Source: SURF-55 sp040755195
Lineage (GTDB): Bacteria; Bacillota; Desulfotomaculia; Desulfotomaculales; Ammonificaceae
Direction of reading: 5' to 3'
NCBI GenBank assembly: GCA_040755195.1
Contig: JBFMBL010000001.1
Span: forward strand, 49,815-113,814
Length of the DNA stretch: 64,000 bases
Under the pieces are notes generated by a model. The model was given only the letters and a program-made list of their open reading frames with translations. It was not told the origin of the DNA and did no database searches. How positions within the stretch are numbered: the stretch's first letter is position 1; each line of letters begins with the position of its first letter. The translations under genes were made by a program, and so were the position numbers. Positions 1 through 8,647 of the stretch are shown here, one piece after another.

Positions 1-471
1 CGGAGCCTCGGGCCCCTCGTGGACGTATCCGCAGTTGCGGCATTTCCAGCTTGCGGTTTTAGCGTTTTTAAAAACCGTCCCGTTTTCGACGTTTTCCAGA
101 AGGCCCTTATACCTGCGCTCGTGGTTTTTTTCGACTTCAGCCACCTTCCGGAAGAAAGCGGCGATCTCCTTAAAACCTTCTTCCTCGGCGATGCGGGCGA
201 ATTCCGGATACATTCCGGTCCATTCGTGATTCTCACCTTCCGCGGCGGCTTTAAGGTTCTGTTTTGTGGCGCCGATGCCGTTCAGAAACTTGAAGATGCG
301 CTTGGCGTGCTCTTTCTCGTTGTCCGCGGTCTCCTGAAAAATCGCCGCTATCTGTTCGAACCCCTCTTTGCGGGCCGCGCCGGCAAAGTAAGTATATTTA
401 TTGCGGGCCTGCGACTCGCCGGCAAAGGCGGCCCAAAGATTAGCCTCCGTACGGCTTCCTTTAAGATCCAT
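1..471 (-). CDS. rbr: Rubrerythrin (3' end beyond left edge)
   Basis: Non-heme iron peroxidase that reduces hydrogen peroxide in anaerobes. Read from the ATG at 471-469, which follows a GGGGGAAGG ribosome site. The 157 visible residues begin MDLKGSRTEANLWAAFAGES and show the diiron four-helix bundle with its paired Glu/His ligands (FAGESQARNKY near residue 20, NEKEH near 57, EVEKNHERR near 125). The start of the C-terminal rubredoxin domain follows (WKCRNCGYVHEG), with the first CxxC of the Fe(SCys)4 site. The second CxxC lies outside the window. It stands alone, divergent from the lactate dehydrogenase gene. Family assignment is very secure. Confidence 0.93.
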   Translation of the reverse strand, partial: MDLKGSRTEANLWAAFAGESQARNKYTYFAGAARKEGFEQIAAIFQETADNEKEHAKRIFKFLNGIGATKQNLKAAAEGENHEWTGMYPEFARIAEEEGFKEIAAFFRKVAEVEKNHERRYKGLLENVENGTVFKNAKTASWKCRNCGYVHEGPEAP

Positions 472-633
472 CGACCTTCCCCCTTTTTCCATGATGCATA
501 TTCTACCACAAAATCAGCGACAAGAGCAAAACTCACATAAAGAATAAAACGCCGTCATTCGAAAAACCTAAGAGATAAAATCAAGGCCTTCCTGCGTTTT
601 TCAAGAAGGCATTCGAAGGGAAGGTTTTCCCTC

Positions 634-1569
634 TTGGCAAAAATCGCCGTAATCGGAACCGGTCTGGTCGGCGCCACCGCCGCATTCGCTTTAATAGAAG
701 GAGATCTGGTTCACGAGATCGTGCTCCTCGATATCAACCGTTCCAGGGTGGAAGGAGAGGCGCTGGACCTGGGGGACAGCACGGCCTTCACCGGCCCCTC
801 CCGCGTGTTTGTAGGCGACTACCAGGATTGCCACGATGCGGACATAATAGTTTTTACCGCCGGGGCGAACCAGCGTCCGGGTGAAAGCCGCCTGGTGCTG
901 GCTGAAAAGAACTTCGAGGTTTTGCGTGACGTTCTGCAAAAACTAATGCCCTGCTGGCGCGGCGGTATACTCTTTATCGTATCGAATCCGGTGGACATCC
1001 TGACTTACGCCGCGTGCAGATTATCCGGAATGGACAGGTCGAAGGTGTTCGGAAGCGGCACAATTCTTGACAGCGCCCGGTTCCGCCACGCCTTGAGCAC
1101 CCATGCCCGTGTTGACGCCCGAAATATTCACGCTTACGTCATAGGCGAACATGGCGATTCCGCCGTTCCCCTTTGGGGACGCGCCACCGTTGCGGGCATT
1201 CATTTCGACGAACTCTGCCGTCAGGTCAACGCGCCTTATCCCGACCGGGAAGCCGTTAACACTTACATCCGTCAGGCCGCCTACCGCATCATCGAGCGCA
1301 AAGGAGCGACCTACTACGCGGTGGGCCTGGCTATCCGCAAGGTTTGTGAGGCCATCTTGAAAGACCAGCACCGGGTGCTTACCGTTTCCGGGTGGCTCAG
1401 CGGTCATTATGGGTACCATAACACGGCTTTCAGCCTGCCGACGGTGGTAGGAAGAAGCGGCAGGTTGGCGGAGCTGGAACTTCCCCTCGACCGTACGGAA
1501 GAATCAGCCCTTAAGTATTCCGCGGCGATTATCAAGGCTGCGCAGGAACGTCTGAGGGAACTTCAGTGA
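634..1569 (+). CDS. ldh: L-lactate dehydrogenase
   Basis: NAD-dependent interconversion of pyruvate and lactate in the cytoplasm. The 311-residue protein has the Rossmann GTGLVG motif at residues 8-13, the specificity loop GANQRPGESR with Gln near residue 80 (Gln here favours lactate, Arg would favour malate), SNPVD near 117-121, the SGTILDSARFR signature and the catalytic GEHGDS His near 173. The start is TTG at 634, placed by the GGAAGG site upstream. Length is normal for L-LDH. It is a single gene with no operon partner; malate dehydrogenase is less likely because of the Gln. Confidence 0.9.
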   Translation: MAKIAVIGTGLVGATAAFALIEGDLVHEIVLLDINRSRVEGEALDLGDSTAFTGPSRVFVGDYQDCHDADIIVFTAGANQRPGESRLVLAEKNFEVLRDVLQKLMPCWRGGILFIVSNPVDILTYAACRLSGMDRSKVFGSGTILDSARFRHALSTHARVDARNIHAYVIGEHGDSAVPLWGRATVAGIHFDELCRQVNAPYPDREAVNTYIRQAAYRIIERKGATYYAVGLAIRKVCEAILKDQHRVLTVSGWLSGHYGYHNTAFSLPTVVGRSGRLAELELPLDRTEESALKYSAAIIKAAQERLRELQ

Positions 1570-1609
1570 TGCTAACAATCCGAGAGGTATGAGAACCGGT
1601 TGCGGCCGT

Positions 1610-1999
1610 TCACGATTCGGCATCAACCTCGGCAACGTAGTGCTCTAAAAACGTCAGGAGTTCTTCGCTGATCTTGCTCTGGTTGTAAGCGCCGATACCG
1701 GCCGTAATAGCCAGGGGGAAAAACGCCAGCCAGCCGACGGCGCCTACGGCTGCCTTGTCCAACCATCTTCCGGATCCTGTCTCCACCTCGATCCCGTCCT
1801 CACGCTGCCTTAGCCATACCGTAAGGGCGTATGCCATCCCGGCCACACTGGCTAAGGTCCCGCCTTTTTTTGCCTGCATCACGACAGAACGTCCGTCTTC
1901 AAGCAATTGAGTCTCGTATTCCCGCCGGTGGAACCAGGCTTCTACAGCCCGACCGAGGTGGCCGATCTCGATTTTGGTACGGTAAATCCGGAAAGCCAA
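1610..1999 (-). CDS. Hypothetical membrane-anchored protein, 129 aa
   Basis: I do not recognise a family. The N-terminal half is polar (IYRTKIEIGHLGRAVEAWFHRREYE), there is a short Gly/Ala-rich apolar segment near residues 45-60, and one clear transmembrane segment near 80-105 (GAVGWLAFFPLAITAGIGAY). The C-terminus is acidic. The start is a TTG at 1999 preceded by GAGAGGTGAAGG. It begins 13 nt downstream of the queA stop on the same strand, so the two are probably cotranscribed. No catalytic motif is visible. Confidence 0.6.
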   Translation of the reverse strand: MAFRIYRTKIEIGHLGRAVEAWFHRREYETQLLEDGRSVVMQAKKGGTLASVAGMAYALTVWLRQREDGIEVETGSGRWLDKAAVGAVGWLAFFPLAITAGIGAYNQSKISEELLTFLEHYVAEVDAES

Positions 2000-2012
2000 A
2001 TGCCTTCACCTC

Positions 2013-3041
2013 TCAAATTATTACCATCGCGTCTCCGAAGCTGAAAAAGCGATACTTGAGTCTGACCGCCTCGCGGTACGCCCGCAATATCTTTTCTCTC
2101 CCCGCGAAAGCCGCGATCATGATTAACAGGCTTGAGCAGGGCAGGTGAAAGTTGGTGATTATCACATCTACCACCCTGAAACGGTAACCGGGATAAATAA
2201 AAAGATCGGTAGTCCCGGCGCCGGCCCGGACCTCGCCGGTGGCGCCGGACGCCGCCTCCAGGCATCGCACGGTGGTGGTGCCGACCGCGATCACCCGCCG
2301 TTTCTCACTTTTCGCCCGGTTCACGGCCGCCGCCGTGTCTCCGGGAATGTCATACTCCTCCCTGTGCATCCGGTGTTCGGTTATGTCTTCAACCCGCACC
2401 GGTCGAAAGGTATCGAGTCCGATGTGCAGCACCAGCGAGGCCGTTTCCACGCCTCCGTCCCTTACCCGCGCCAGCAGTTCCGGGGTAAAATGAAGCCCCG
2501 CCGTCGGCGCCGCCGCCGAACCCGGTTGTCTTGCATATACCGTCTGGTACCTTCCGGGCTCTGACAGCTCTTTTTTTATATAAGGAGGCAGCGGCACGTG
2601 TCCCACGTGACGTAAAACCTCTTCAAACAGTCCCCGGTAGGAAAACCGGACAACCCTTCCGCCGCTTTCCGTCCGTTCCAGGATCTCGCCCTTGAGCAAG
2701 CCCGCCCCGAACCAAAGCCGGGTTCCCGGCGGCGTCCGCCGCCCCGGCCGTATCAGAACCTCCCATGTGTCCCCGCCGAGCGCCCGGAGCAGGAGCAATT
2801 CCACCCGGCCGCCTGTGCCTTCCTTTATCCCGTAAAGCCTGACGGGGAGGACTTTGGTCTCGTTCAACACCAGAATGTCACCCGGAACCAGGTACTCCTG
2901 GATGTCCCTGAAAACGCGGTGTTCAAACCCTTCCCGGTCGCGTTGAACCACCAGCAAGCGGGATGTATCTCTTGTTGGTGACGGCTCCTGGGCGATCAGT
3001 TCCGCCGGCAGTTCGTAATCAAAGTCGCTGCGTCTCAGCAA
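2013..3041 (-). CDS. queA: S-adenosylmethionine:tRNA ribosyltransferase-isomerase
   Basis: Transfers and isomerises the ribosyl part of SAM onto preQ1 at the tRNA wobble position to make epoxyqueuosine. At 342 residues it has the usual QueA length. It opens with the family-typical N-terminus (LRRSDFDYELPAELIAQEP, then RDTSRLLVV) and carries LVLNETKVLPVRLYG, the PAAPTAGLHFT region, GTTTVRCLE near residue 255 and the closing TNFHLPCSSLLIM and GDAM blocks. No tgt, ruvAB or other queuosine gene is next to it. Confidence 0.95.
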   Translation of the reverse strand: MLRRSDFDYELPAELIAQEPSPTRDTSRLLVVQRDREGFEHRVFRDIQEYLVPGDILVLNETKVLPVRLYGIKEGTGGRVELLLLRALGGDTWEVLIRPGRRTPPGTRLWFGAGLLKGEILERTESGGRVVRFSYRGLFEEVLRHVGHVPLPPYIKKELSEPGRYQTVYARQPGSAAAPTAGLHFTPELLARVRDGGVETASLVLHIGLDTFRPVRVEDITEHRMHREEYDIPGDTAAAVNRAKSEKRRVIAVGTTTVRCLEAASGATGEVRAGAGTTDLFIYPGYRFRVVDVIITNFHLPCSSLLIMIAAFAGREKILRAYREAVRLKYRFFSFGDAMVII

Positions 3042-3528
3042 GTTCTCTTTCCCAGACCCCTTTCGACTCCCCCGATCGTTTCTATTTTATAATAAACAGC
3101 AAACCAGAGAAAGCTTTCCCTACACCCGGACCGTGTCAAGCTATTGTAGGGCCTTTGACGCCAGGATCTACGCAAAATGGCAAGCCCAGCACTCAACGAT
3201 ACGTCAAAACTGCTTTGCGACGTTGTACGCAATGTGCACTCAGAACGCCACGCTTAGGATTGGCAGGTTGAGTGCTGGGTAACCACAGAGACACAGAGCA
3301 CACGGAGGGAAAAAGACGGGAATATGGGTATTCATTTTTGTTACAGCATGTTTGGCAGTGAGCGGCGGAAGATCAAAAGCGCTACGGGGAAAGTATTGCA
3401 TCCTGTTAATCAAGCATATTGATCGATTAAGCAACTGGTAGCCGAAACTTAACTGTGACAATTTTTCATAACTGTTATGACAGGAATTTATTATTAAGGA
3501 TTCGAACTATAAATTAAAACACATATCA
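3042..3528. other. Intergenic region with dispersed repeat ends
   Basis: I see no gene here. The region holds the AGCACTCA inverted-repeat element at 3185-3279, directly followed by a run of CACAGAGACACAGAGCACAC type (3282-3302), a low-complexity phrase of the dispersed intergenic kind. An AT-rich stretch with TATAAAT at 3508-3514 lies just before the tRNA and could be its -10 box, although no well-spaced -35 is visible. Confidence 0.5.
3185..3279. repeat. Inverted-repeat element, AGCACTCAAC family, copy 1
   Basis: A 95-bp element bounded by a perfect 13-bp inverted repeat, CCCAGCACTCAAC at 3185-3197 and its complement at 3267-3279. The same ends recur at 38099-38179, and compact versions sit inside the prk gene (15457-15487) and inside a secreted-protein gene (27620-27648). 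No coding capacity. It resembles REP/REPIN-type palindromic elements, which in other bacteria are moved in trans by Y1 transposases; no transposase is in this window. Confidence 0.75.
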
Positions 3529-3622
3529 GGAGGGAACGGAGCCGGTGCTCCCCGCGGGCTGCAAACCCGTTGGCCGGTTTGTAAAAACCGGGGTCGGGTT
3601 CGACTCCCACTTCCCTCCTCCA
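3529..3622 (+). tRNA. tRNA with tRNA-Sec architecture and GCA (Cys) anticodon
   Basis: A 94-nt cloverleaf folds by eye. The acceptor stem is 8 bp (GGAGGGAA with TTCCCTCC). The D stem is 5 bp (GGAGC/GCTCC) with a 4-nt CGGT loop. The anticodon stem is 5 bp with loop CTGCAAA, so the anticodon is GCA. The long variable arm has 7 bp (CCGGTTT/AAACCGG) and a GTAA loop. The T arm GT(C)GGG-TTCGACT-CCCAC pairs over 5 bp if one C (3595) bulges. The discriminator is U (3619) and CCA is encoded. The 8-bp acceptor, small D loop and long extra arm are tRNA-Sec traits. GCA and U73 are tRNA-Cys identity elements, whereas tRNA-Sec has UCA and G73. It could insert Cys, or Sec at Cys codons, or be a relic. Confidence 0.85.
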
Positions 3623-3660
3623 AAATACCCGGGCGCCTGGGCCGACCGGTACGCCGCCCC

Positions 3661-4395
3661 TCAGCGCACCCGGCGCACCGTCCAAACAGCGGCGGCGAGA
3701 CAGGCCGCAGCGTAGCCGGTGAGAACGATGAAGGAGACCGGCGGCAGCCCTTTGCCCGCCGCTAATGCGCGCAGGGCGTAGCTGGTGTGGGTCAGGGGCA
3801 GGCAGTAGATGAGATCCGCCACCGCCCGGGGCAGGTTTTCCGCCCGGAAAAAGGTGCCGCAGAGGAAGGCCATCGGCAGGATGATAAAGGTGCTGAAGTT
3901 GGCCATATCCTCGTGGGAGGGGACCGTCATCGCCGCTACTACGCCGAGGGCGGCGAAGAGCAAACAGGTGAGGAGGATAACGGCAAAAAAGCCAGACCCC
4001 GCCGCCGGCCGGGCGCCGAAAAGGAAGCCGAGGACCAGGATGATCAGCGCCGCCGCCAGCCCCCGGACCGTCCCCGCCAGCACCTTGCCCAAGACGAAGG
4101 AGAGACTGCTGACCGGGGCGAGGAGGTATTCTTCGAGGGTTTTATGGTAGAGGCGGCTCATATTGAGCGAGACCCCGACGGCGTTGAAGCTCACCGTCAT
4201 CGCGCTGAGCGCAATGATGCCGGGGACGACGAAATCCAGGTAGGAGCCGCCGTTTACCGTGATGTTCCGCCCGAGCCCCCAGCCGAAGGCGACGAGGTAA
4301 AGAAAGGGGCTTATCAGCCGCGTGGCGGTAAACTTCCAGAAAGTCCGCCGGAAAGAGAGCATCTCCCGCCAGAAAACCGTGTAAAAATCTAACAT
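3661..4395 (-). CDS. ABC-2 type transporter permease
   Basis: Membrane half of an ABC exporter, 244 residues from the ATG at 4395 (MLDFYTVFWREMLSFRRTFW). Six apolar segments are visible, with the ABC-2 permease pattern: a polar N-terminus, FLYLVAFGWGLG, the loop RLYHKTLEEYLLAPVS that contacts the ATPase, and the C-terminal FLCGTFFRAENLP motif. The ATG overlaps the ATPase stop by one base (TGATG), so translation is coupled. The substrate is unknown; drug-resistance (DrrB-like) and polysaccharide exporters share this form. It resembles the permeases at 23017-24551. Confidence 0.88.
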   Translation of the reverse strand: MLDFYTVFWREMLSFRRTFWKFTATRLISPFLYLVAFGWGLGRNITVNGGSYLDFVVPGIIALSAMTVSFNAVGVSLNMSRLYHKTLEEYLLAPVSSLSFVLGKVLAGTVRGLAAALIILVLGFLFGARPAAGSGFFAVILLTCLLFAALGVVAAMTVPSHEDMANFSTFIILPMAFLCGTFFRAENLPRAVADLIYCLPLTHTSYALRALAAGKGLPPVSFIVLTGYAAACLAAAVWTVRRVR

Positions 4396-5234
4396 CAGTC
4401 CCGCACCTTCCTTCCGGTCAACTTTACAAAAACATCCTCTAAGGTCGCCTCCCGGATCGTCACCGATTCCCTCAGGGTTCCAGCGTACCCGACCGCCTCC
4501 TCCCGGGTGCCGAAAAAGGCGTAAGTGGCGCCCGCACCGTCGAAACCCTCGACCACGAAGCGGCCCACCTGCTCTTTCAGCATTGCCGGCGTGTCCAGCG
4601 CAATCAGCCGCCCCCGGTCCATGATCCCGACCCGGTGGCAGAGCGCCTCCGCCTCCTCGATGTAGTGGGTGGTGAGGAGCACCGTGACGCGCTCCCGGTT
4701 CATCCGCCGCACCAGGTCCCACATCCGCCGCCGCGTCTGCGGGTCAAGGCCCACGGTCGGCTCATCAAGAAAAAGCACCTGCGGCATATGCATCAGCGCC
4801 CGCGCGATCATCAGCCGCCTTTTCATCCCGCCGGAGAACCGGCTCACCAGTTCGCCGGCACGGTCGGCAAGCTCCGCGAAGGCCAAAAGCTCCTCGATCC
4901 GGCGGCGCCGCTCGGCCGCCGGCATTTTATAGAGGCGCCCGTGCAGTTCTAAGTTCTCCCGGGCAGTGAGCTCCTGGTCCAAGTTCATGTGCTGCGGCAC
5001 CACCCCGATCGCATGGCGCACCCGCGCCAGGTCCCGCCGCACCTCGTACCCGGCGATATAAGCCTCACCGGCGGTGGGCCGGGTCAGCATCGTCAGCATC
5101 CGCACGGTGGTCGTCTTCCCTGCCCCGTTGGGGCCGAGGAGACCGAAGATCTCACCATCTCCAATCTTAAGGTTGAGGTTGTCCACCGCGCGGAGGGTGC
5201 CGTAGTCCTTGGTTAACCCGTTGATTTCAATCAA
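4395..5234 (-). CDS. ABC transporter ATP-binding protein (DrrA/CcmA type)
   Basis: Motor subunit for the adjacent ABC-2 permease. The protein carries Walker A GPNGAGKTT, the Q-loop region VVPQHMNL, the signature SGGMKRR, Walker B VLFLDEPT and the switch TTHYIEEAE, followed by a C-terminal regulatory extension typical of exporter ATPases. I take the TTG at 5234 as start because GGAGGT sits just upstream of it. An in-frame ATG at 5261 would place that ribosome site inside the gene. 279 residues from TTG. Confidence 0.9.
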   Translation of the reverse strand: MIEINGLTKDYGTLRAVDNLNLKIGDGEIFGLLGPNGAGKTTTVRMLTMLTRPTAGEAYIAGYEVRRDLARVRHAIGVVPQHMNLDQELTARENLELHGRLYKMPAAERRRRIEELLAFAELADRAGELVSRFSGGMKRRLMIARALMHMPQVLFLDEPTVGLDPQTRRRMWDLVRRMNRERVTVLLTTHYIEEAEALCHRVGIMDRGRLIALDTPAMLKEQVGRFVVEGFDGAGATYAFFGTREEAVGYAGTLRESVTIREATLEDVFVKLTGRKVRD

Positions 5235-5781
5235 ATTGTGACCTCCCTGTAATTCTGTCAAGCAGCACTGGACCGGGTCCGCCGCATTCGGACAACCTCC
5301 TGGCGGCCATGAAAACAGCCGAAGTCCGGCCCAAACTATTTAAACCGAATTCCTGCCGCCTTAAGGAATTAAGAAACGCCTGGGGAAGTCTCGCCCGGGC
5401 TTTCTTACTCTTTCTGCAACCGGGTGATCTCTTCTTGCCGGCCGGCTACCCCCAAAGCTAAATAATAAAAGGACCACCAGAGACAACCTTCCGGCAACCT
5501 CCATGGTCCCCTTTAACTCTTCCGCATCCAGGAAAAAGAAACGCTTTGCGGCGCAGCCTCAGGAAAGCTTAAGCTCTTCGGTGCCGCAGACGGGCTTCGG
5601 CCCGCCTTTTTAAGGAGTATAAGCAAAGAATCGGTACCTGTCAATACCGGCGAGCCTGAGTGGCAGATTTTTAGCCGCGGCAGGTTAGTTTCCACCACTA
5701 ACAGCAATTAGTCGTAGAATCTAATATCTTTCATCGACCGGGATCGTAAAAACACCGTTTGCCGCCCGCAAAGATATCAAC
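5235..5781. other. Intergenic region with two terminator-like hairpins
   Basis: No convincing gene. A GGACCA...TGGTCC hairpin (5471-5519) with an A-rich left and T-rich right flank, and a UUCG-loop terminator (5591-5611), are the only clear structures. A 36-codon open frame starting at ATG 5503 runs into the second hairpin but lacks a ribosome site. An unidentified plus-strand RNA ending at 5611 is possible. Confidence 0.4.
5591..5611 (+). terminator. Rho-independent terminator with UUCG loop
   Basis: CGGGC-TTCG-GCCCG stem-loop followed by CCTTTTT. No protein gene lies upstream on the plus strand for more than 2 kb, so it either ends a small RNA or is a relic. Confidence 0.65.
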
Positions 5782-6009
5782 TTACAATCCCCGCCGGTGA
5801 ATGATGTAAACCCGGGAGACGTACCACGCCAAATAAAGCGCCTCCTTCACCGCCGCATCGCCGCCGCCGACCACCGCTACTACCCGCCCTTCGAAGCCGG
5901 AGGTATCGGCCGCGCAGTAGGCCCCCCGGCCCCGCAGCCTTTCCTCCCCCGGGACACCAAGCGGCCGCGGGCCGGTGCCGGTGACGATGATGACCGCCTT
6001 GGCCCGCAA
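5782..6009 (-). pseudogene. trxB: Thioredoxin reductase fragment
   Basis: Only about 75 residues from the middle of a TrxB/AhpF-type flavoprotein remain: an FAD-side stretch (VIIVTGTGPRPLGVPGEE), then the NADP-binding GGGDAAVKEALYL and VYIIHRR. The redox CxxC that should follow GRGAYCA is gone: YCAADTSGF replaces the family's CATCDG-type motif. The N- and C-terminal thirds are absent, so the fragment cannot be an active reductase. Confidence 0.8.
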
Positions 6010-6182
6010 AACGTCACCCGCCTTGCTTTTATTTTATAATTAATAAACCGACCGGGTCTTCAACAAAGCAGCCCTCAGATGTTTGCTACACGCGTTCAAG
6101 CACCCGCCGAGTTGCCAGTTCGATTTCAAGATACTGTTTAACCAGCTTAAAATACCTTTGACGCCCAAACCGCCGGCTAAAA

Positions 6183-6211
6183 TTGACCCCTTGAAGGCCT
6201 CGTGCTATAAT
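6183..6211 (+). promoter_or_regulatory. Sigma-A promoter for metE
   Basis: TTGACC at 6183-6188, a 17-bp spacer and a perfect TATAAT at 6206-6211. Transcription would begin near 6218 and leave a leader of about 100 nt before metE. The leader contains a TTCCCT/AGGGAA hairpin and a CCGCTG-CGAA-CGGCGG hairpin. I could not match it to a SAM, T-box or cobalamin leader. Confidence 0.75.
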
Positions 6212-6315
6212 GTCCCGCATAGAAATAACCTTCCCTACGGCAGGGAAACCTTACCGCTGCGAACGGCGGAAACCCGTTATAAGTCTCAATTTCCTAAAAA
6301 GGGGGCGCGGTAAGG

Positions 6316-8604
6316 ATGCTGGTGACTAACCTCGGTTACCCCCGCATCGGGCGGCAACGGGAACTGAAGCGTCTGCTTGAATCCTACTGGGAGGGGAAAT
6401 GCAGCGCCGCAGAGCTGGCAGATGGCACCCAGGCGATAGAGGAAGCCAACTGGCGCCGGCAATTGGAGATCGGCGTTGAACTTTTGCCGGTAGGGGACTT
6501 TTCCCTCTACGACCACGTGCTCGATACGGCCCTGATGTTCGGCCTCATCCCGGCGCGCTTCAAGCCCCTATCGCAAAACGGCGGCCTCGATCTTTACTTC
6601 GCGCTGGCCCGCGGCACGGAAGATGCGCCGGCGCTGGCGATGCGGAAGTGGTTCGACACCAACTACCACTACTTGGTACCGGAGTGGGACCAGGAAACGC
6701 AGCCGGTGCTCTCCCGCAACCTGCCGTTAGACGCCTTCCGCCGGGCGCAGCGGCGGCTCGGCACCGCCGGCAAACCGGTCGTCTTAGGACCCTTCACCTT
6801 CGTTAAGCTTTCCCGCGTGACTAACTGGCAGCGGGCGCTTGAAGCGATCGTCCCGCCCTACGCCCAGATGCTGCAAGAAATGGAAGCGGCCGGGGTGGAG
6901 TGGGTTCAGGCAGACGAGCCGGCACTCGTCTGCGACGTAACCGCGGCCGAGTTAAAGGCGTTAACCGCGACTTATACGGAACTTGCCCGGTGCCTTAAGA
7001 ACCTGAAGATCATGCTGCAAACCTACTTCGGAAGCGCCAACTGGTTCTCCCACTTGATCGCCCTGCCGGTAGCCGGTATCGGCCTCAATTTCGTCCGGGG
7101 CCGCCGGGGAAACCTGGCCAATCTTGAACATTACGGTTTTCCGCCCGATAAGGTGCTCAGCGCCGGGATCGTGGACGGGCGAAACGTCTGGCGGACGAAC
7201 ATAGAAGAGGGGTTACGCCTCCTCGAAAGGCTGCAATCCTTTGTTCCGCTCGAAAGGCTCTGGCTGCAGCCCTCCTGCAGCCTCCTTCACCTGCCGGTCC
7301 GCACCGCCGGGGAAAACTCCCTTCCCCCGGCCCTCCGGGAAGCGCTTGCCTTTGCCGATGAGCGGCTCGCTGAACTCGTCATTCTCAAACGCGCCCTGAC
7401 CGAAGGGACCGGTGCCGTAGATAGAGAGATTAGCGCCGCTAACCGCGCCCTGCGTGCCCTGGAAATGATGGATCACCGTTGCATCCCGGCCGTCCGGGCG
7501 CGCGTGGCGGCGCTCAAAGAAGAGGATTTCTCGCGCCCCACCCCGTTTGCCGAGCGCAAGGAGTTACAAAAGCGCCGCCTCGGCCTTCCGCCGCTGCCCA
7601 CCACCACCATCGGCAGTTTTCCCCAGACTCCCGACCTGCGCGCGGCGCGGGCGCGTTTCCGGCACGGTGAACTGGGCCGTCAGGAATACCAAGCCCTTAT
7701 CCGGGAGAAAATCGCGGCCTGGATCCGCCTTCAGGAGCGTCTGGGGATAGATCTTCTCGTCCACGGAGAATTCGAGCGAAGCGATATGGTGGAATACTTC
7801 GCCGCCCGGCTCCCCGGCTTCGCCCTCACCACTAACGGCTGGGTGCAATCCTACGGCTCCCGCTGCGTCAAACCGCCCATTCTTTACGGCGACGTCTGGC
7901 GGAGCCAGCCGCTAACGGTCGCCGAAACGACCTACGCCCAATCCCTGACCAGTAAACCGGTCAAGGCGATCCTCACCGGACCCGTGACTTTCCTTAAATG
8001 GTCCTTCGTGCGGGAGGATCTCAGCGAACAGGAGATCGCCTACCAGTTAGCGCTCGTTATCCGGGACGAGATCCGCGACCTCGAAAGGGAAGGGATCACC
8101 GCCATCCAGATCGACGAGCCCGCCTTCCGCGAGGGGCTGCCGCTGCGGGCCAGGGACCGTGAACGTTACCTATACTGGGCGGTAACCGCTTTCCGGCTGG
8201 CCACCGCCGGTGCCGGCCCCGAAACGCAGATTCATACCCACATGTGCTATAGCGAGTTCGGCGATATAATCCACGCCATTGAAGGCCTCGACGCCGACGT
8301 TATCTCCCTCGAAGCCGCCCGCAGCGGCGCCGGCGTGCTTGCCGCCTTCCGTGAAGCGGGCTACCGGCGGGACATCGGCCTCGGCGTCTTCGATGTTCAC
8401 AGCCCCCACCCCCCGGAAGAGGAAGCGATGGCGCGCATTCTCCGGGAGGCGCTCCGGGTCTTTGCGGCCGAACAGCTCTGGGTCAATCCCGACTGCGGCT
8501 TGAAAACGCGGCGGGAGGAGGAGGCGGTAGCGGCGCTGGAGCGGATGGTGGCCGTCGCCCGGCGGCTGCGCGCCGCGCTCGGCAAAGGGCGACCCGGGAA
8601 GTGA
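6316..8604 (+). CDS. metE: Cobalamin-independent methionine synthase
   Basis: 5-methyltetrahydropteroyltriglutamate-homocysteine methyltransferase, the last step of methionine synthesis without B12. At 762 residues it has the full two-barrel length. The N-terminal barrel starts LVTNLGYPRIGRQRELKRLL; the C-terminal barrel starts near residue 428 with LPTTTIGSFPQT. It keeps the zinc and homocysteine site: HMCYSEF (His, Cys), VISLEAARSG (Glu) and VNPDCGLKTR (Cys), and ITAIQIDEPAFREGLP. It has its own promoter and no operon partner. B12-independent methionine synthesis here is notable given the large CobN cluster nearby. Confidence 0.95.
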   Translation: MLVTNLGYPRIGRQRELKRLLESYWEGKCSAAELADGTQAIEEANWRRQLEIGVELLPVGDFSLYDHVLDTALMFGLIPARFKPLSQNGGLDLYFALARGTEDAPALAMRKWFDTNYHYLVPEWDQETQPVLSRNLPLDAFRRAQRRLGTAGKPVVLGPFTFVKLSRVTNWQRALEAIVPPYAQMLQEMEAAGVEWVQADEPALVCDVTAAELKALTATYTELARCLKNLKIMLQTYFGSANWFSHLIALPVAGIGLNFVRGRRGNLANLEHYGFPPDKVLSAGIVDGRNVWRTNIEEGLRLLERLQSFVPLERLWLQPSCSLLHLPVRTAGENSLPPALREALAFADERLAELVILKRALTEGTGAVDREISAANRALRALEMMDHRCIPAVRARVAALKEEDFSRPTPFAERKELQKRRLGLPPLPTTTIGSFPQTPDLRAARARFRHGELGRQEYQALIREKIAAWIRLQERLGIDLLVHGEFERSDMVEYFAARLPGFALTTNGWVQSYGSRCVKPPILYGDVWRSQPLTVAETTYAQSLTSKPVKAILTGPVTFLKWSFVREDLSEQEIAYQLALVIRDEIRDLEREGITAIQIDEPAFREGLPLRARDRERYLYWAVTAFRLATAGAGPETQIHTHMCYSEFGDIIHAIEGLDADVISLEAARSGAGVLAAFREAGYRRDIGLGVFDVHSPHPPEEEAMARILREALRVFAAEQLWVNPDCGLKTRREEEAVAALERMVAVARRLRAALGKGRPGK

Positions 8605-8647
8605 GAAAGCGAGAGGACATCCCGTTCCTTTTATCATTTGCCTGCGG

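Noticed and set aside
5503..5613. 36-codon plus-strand frame ending at a terminator
   Set aside because: No ribosome site and low-complexity composition; more likely part of a non-coding stretch.
5782..6009. Short thioredoxin-reductase-like frame as a functional gene
   Set aside because: It lacks both ends of the protein and the redox CxxC, so it is listed as a pseudogene.
6218..6315. SAM, T-box or cobalamin riboswitch before metE
   Set aside because: Two small hairpins are present, but none of the conserved cores of these leaders could be found and there is no terminator or sequestered ribosome site.
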